Positions 6,343 to 6,857 of a stretch of 6,857 nt of DNA are shown here, piece after piece. A program made the translations under genes and the position numbers. The stretch covers positions 1-6,857 of the forward strand of contig CAMDSI010000116.1 of the NCBI GenBank assembly GCA_945906915.1. The letters are read 5' to 3'. The DNA comes from Spirosoma fluviale. Lineage in GTDB: Bacteria > Bacteroidota > Bacteroidia > Cytophagales > Spirosomataceae. Every line of letters begins with the position of its first letter. Positions within the stretch are counted from its first letter, which is position 1. A model generated the notes under the pieces. The model saw only the letters and a list, made by a program, of their open reading frames with translations. It was not told the origin of the DNA and did not search any database.

Positions 6343-6857
6343 ATGAGCAAGATTTTAGTCTTAGCAGGAGGTTCAGTCAAAGGGGCATTTCAAGCAGGTG
6401 TCATCAAGGCTCTTTTTGAAAAAGGCTATCAACCAGATGCCATCTATGGTGTCTCTGCCGGAAGTTTAAATGCGGCCTATTTAGTGAATCAATTCGGTCA
6501 ACAAGTACATGCCGGAATACCTATTTCCTATCCTCAAGCGGCACAAGATTTATGGGATTTTTGGGAACTTCGCATTACGCGCCCGGATTGTTTATCGAAA
6601 CCATTTAACATTTTTCAATTAGGCTGGACGGCCTTGACGAAAAGCTTTAAAGGACTAGTGGACACGAGTCCATTGCGCGACCTCTTATCGGAGGTGTTGC
6701 AAGAGAGAAATCTAAACTCGAGTCCGGTTGCTTTGAAAGTAGGAGCCGTGAACATCATAGAAGGGACGATGCATTATGTGGACCCTAGTTTTGAAAATTT
6801 CCTTGATTACTTACTGGCCTCTTCGGCAGTCCCTATTTTAATGCCTGTGGTGAAGAT
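6343..6857 (+). CDS. Patatin-like phospholipase, N-terminal part only
   Basis: The first 171 codons of a gene that runs off the right edge, starting at ATG 6343. Patatin-like enzymes are serine lipid acyl hydrolases with a Ser-Asp dyad. The oxyanion-hole loop is seen as AGGSVKGAFQAG (residues 8-19), slightly varied from the usual GGGxKG, and the nucleophile elbow as GVSAG (36-40) with Ser38, followed by SLNAAYL. ASSAVPILMPV (159-169) matches the conserved segment ASxAxPxxFPPV of the family. The catalytic Asp (DGG/DGA motif) should lie a little further on, outside the window. There is no signal peptide, so a cytoplasmic or membrane-peripheral bacterial patatin is likely, acting on phospholipids or lysophospholipids; the true substrate is unknown. 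No frameshift is seen in the part present. Confidence 0.92.
   Translation, partial: MSKILVLAGGSVKGAFQAGVIKALFEKGYQPDAIYGVSAGSLNAAYLVNQFGQQVHAGIPISYPQAAQDLWDFWELRITRPDCLSKPFNIFQLGWTALTKSFKGLVDTSPLRDLLSEVLQERNLNSSPVALKVGAVNIIEGTMHYVDPSFENFLDYLLASSAVPILMPVVK

Noticed and set aside
6137..6346. Plus-strand open frame of 69 codons overlapping the polyprenyl synthase start and patatin leader
   Set aside because: It is antisense to the well-supported N-terminus of the synthase and shows no domain; a shadow frame.
1..6857. Search for CRISPR arrays, tRNA or rRNA genes, transposase genes, defence or toxin-antitoxin modules
   Set aside because: No regularly spaced repeats, clover-leaf-like segments, transposase motifs or small paired genes were seen; nearly all the DNA is taken up by seven metabolic, envelope and lipid genes.

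Overview
The window looks like ordinary chromosomal DNA from a member of the Bacteroidota, most likely the Cytophagales. This is an inference from gene content: an arginine cluster with the Bacteroidota-type N-acyl-ornithine carbamoyltransferase, a TonB-dependent receptor-like protein with an N-terminal carboxypeptidase-regulatory-like domain, and AT-rich translation starts mostly without a clear Shine-Dalgarno. Genus cannot be fixed from sequence reading alone. No mobile element, CRISPR array, rRNA or tRNA is visible.

Left part (1-2529, all minus strand). Reading in the direction of transcription there is a RimJ/RimL-type GNAT acetyltransferase, a 48-nt gap holding a perfect 18-bp palindrome, then three tightly packed arginine genes: argF' (N-acyl-L-ornithine carbamoyltransferase), argB (N-acyl-glutamate kinase) and the first 58 codons of argE (N-acyl-ornithine/citrulline deacylase, M20 family), which runs off the left edge. 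argF' and argB share one base (TAATG) and argB and argE are one base apart, so translational coupling is likely. The residue that distinguishes acetyl- from succinyl-ornithine carbamoyltransferases is Ala90 here, which points to a succinylated route.

Middle (2530-5283, plus strand). A 102-bp AT-rich divergent intergenic region precedes an 868-residue outer-membrane beta-barrel protein of the TonB-dependent receptor superfamily with an unusual Met/Pro/Gly-rich tail after the barrel. A good intrinsic terminator follows it.

Right part (5284-6857). A polyprenyl diphosphate synthase (minus strand), probably a long-chain enzyme for the menaquinone side chain, converges on the receptor gene; its last codons and stop lie in a perfect 17-bp tandem duplication. 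Divergent from it, across 62 bp, starts a patatin-like phospholipase that is cut by the right edge.

I see no convincing undescribed system. The points most worth checking are the Ala90 specificity signature, the palindrome in front of argF', the receptor's tail and the 17-bp duplication.
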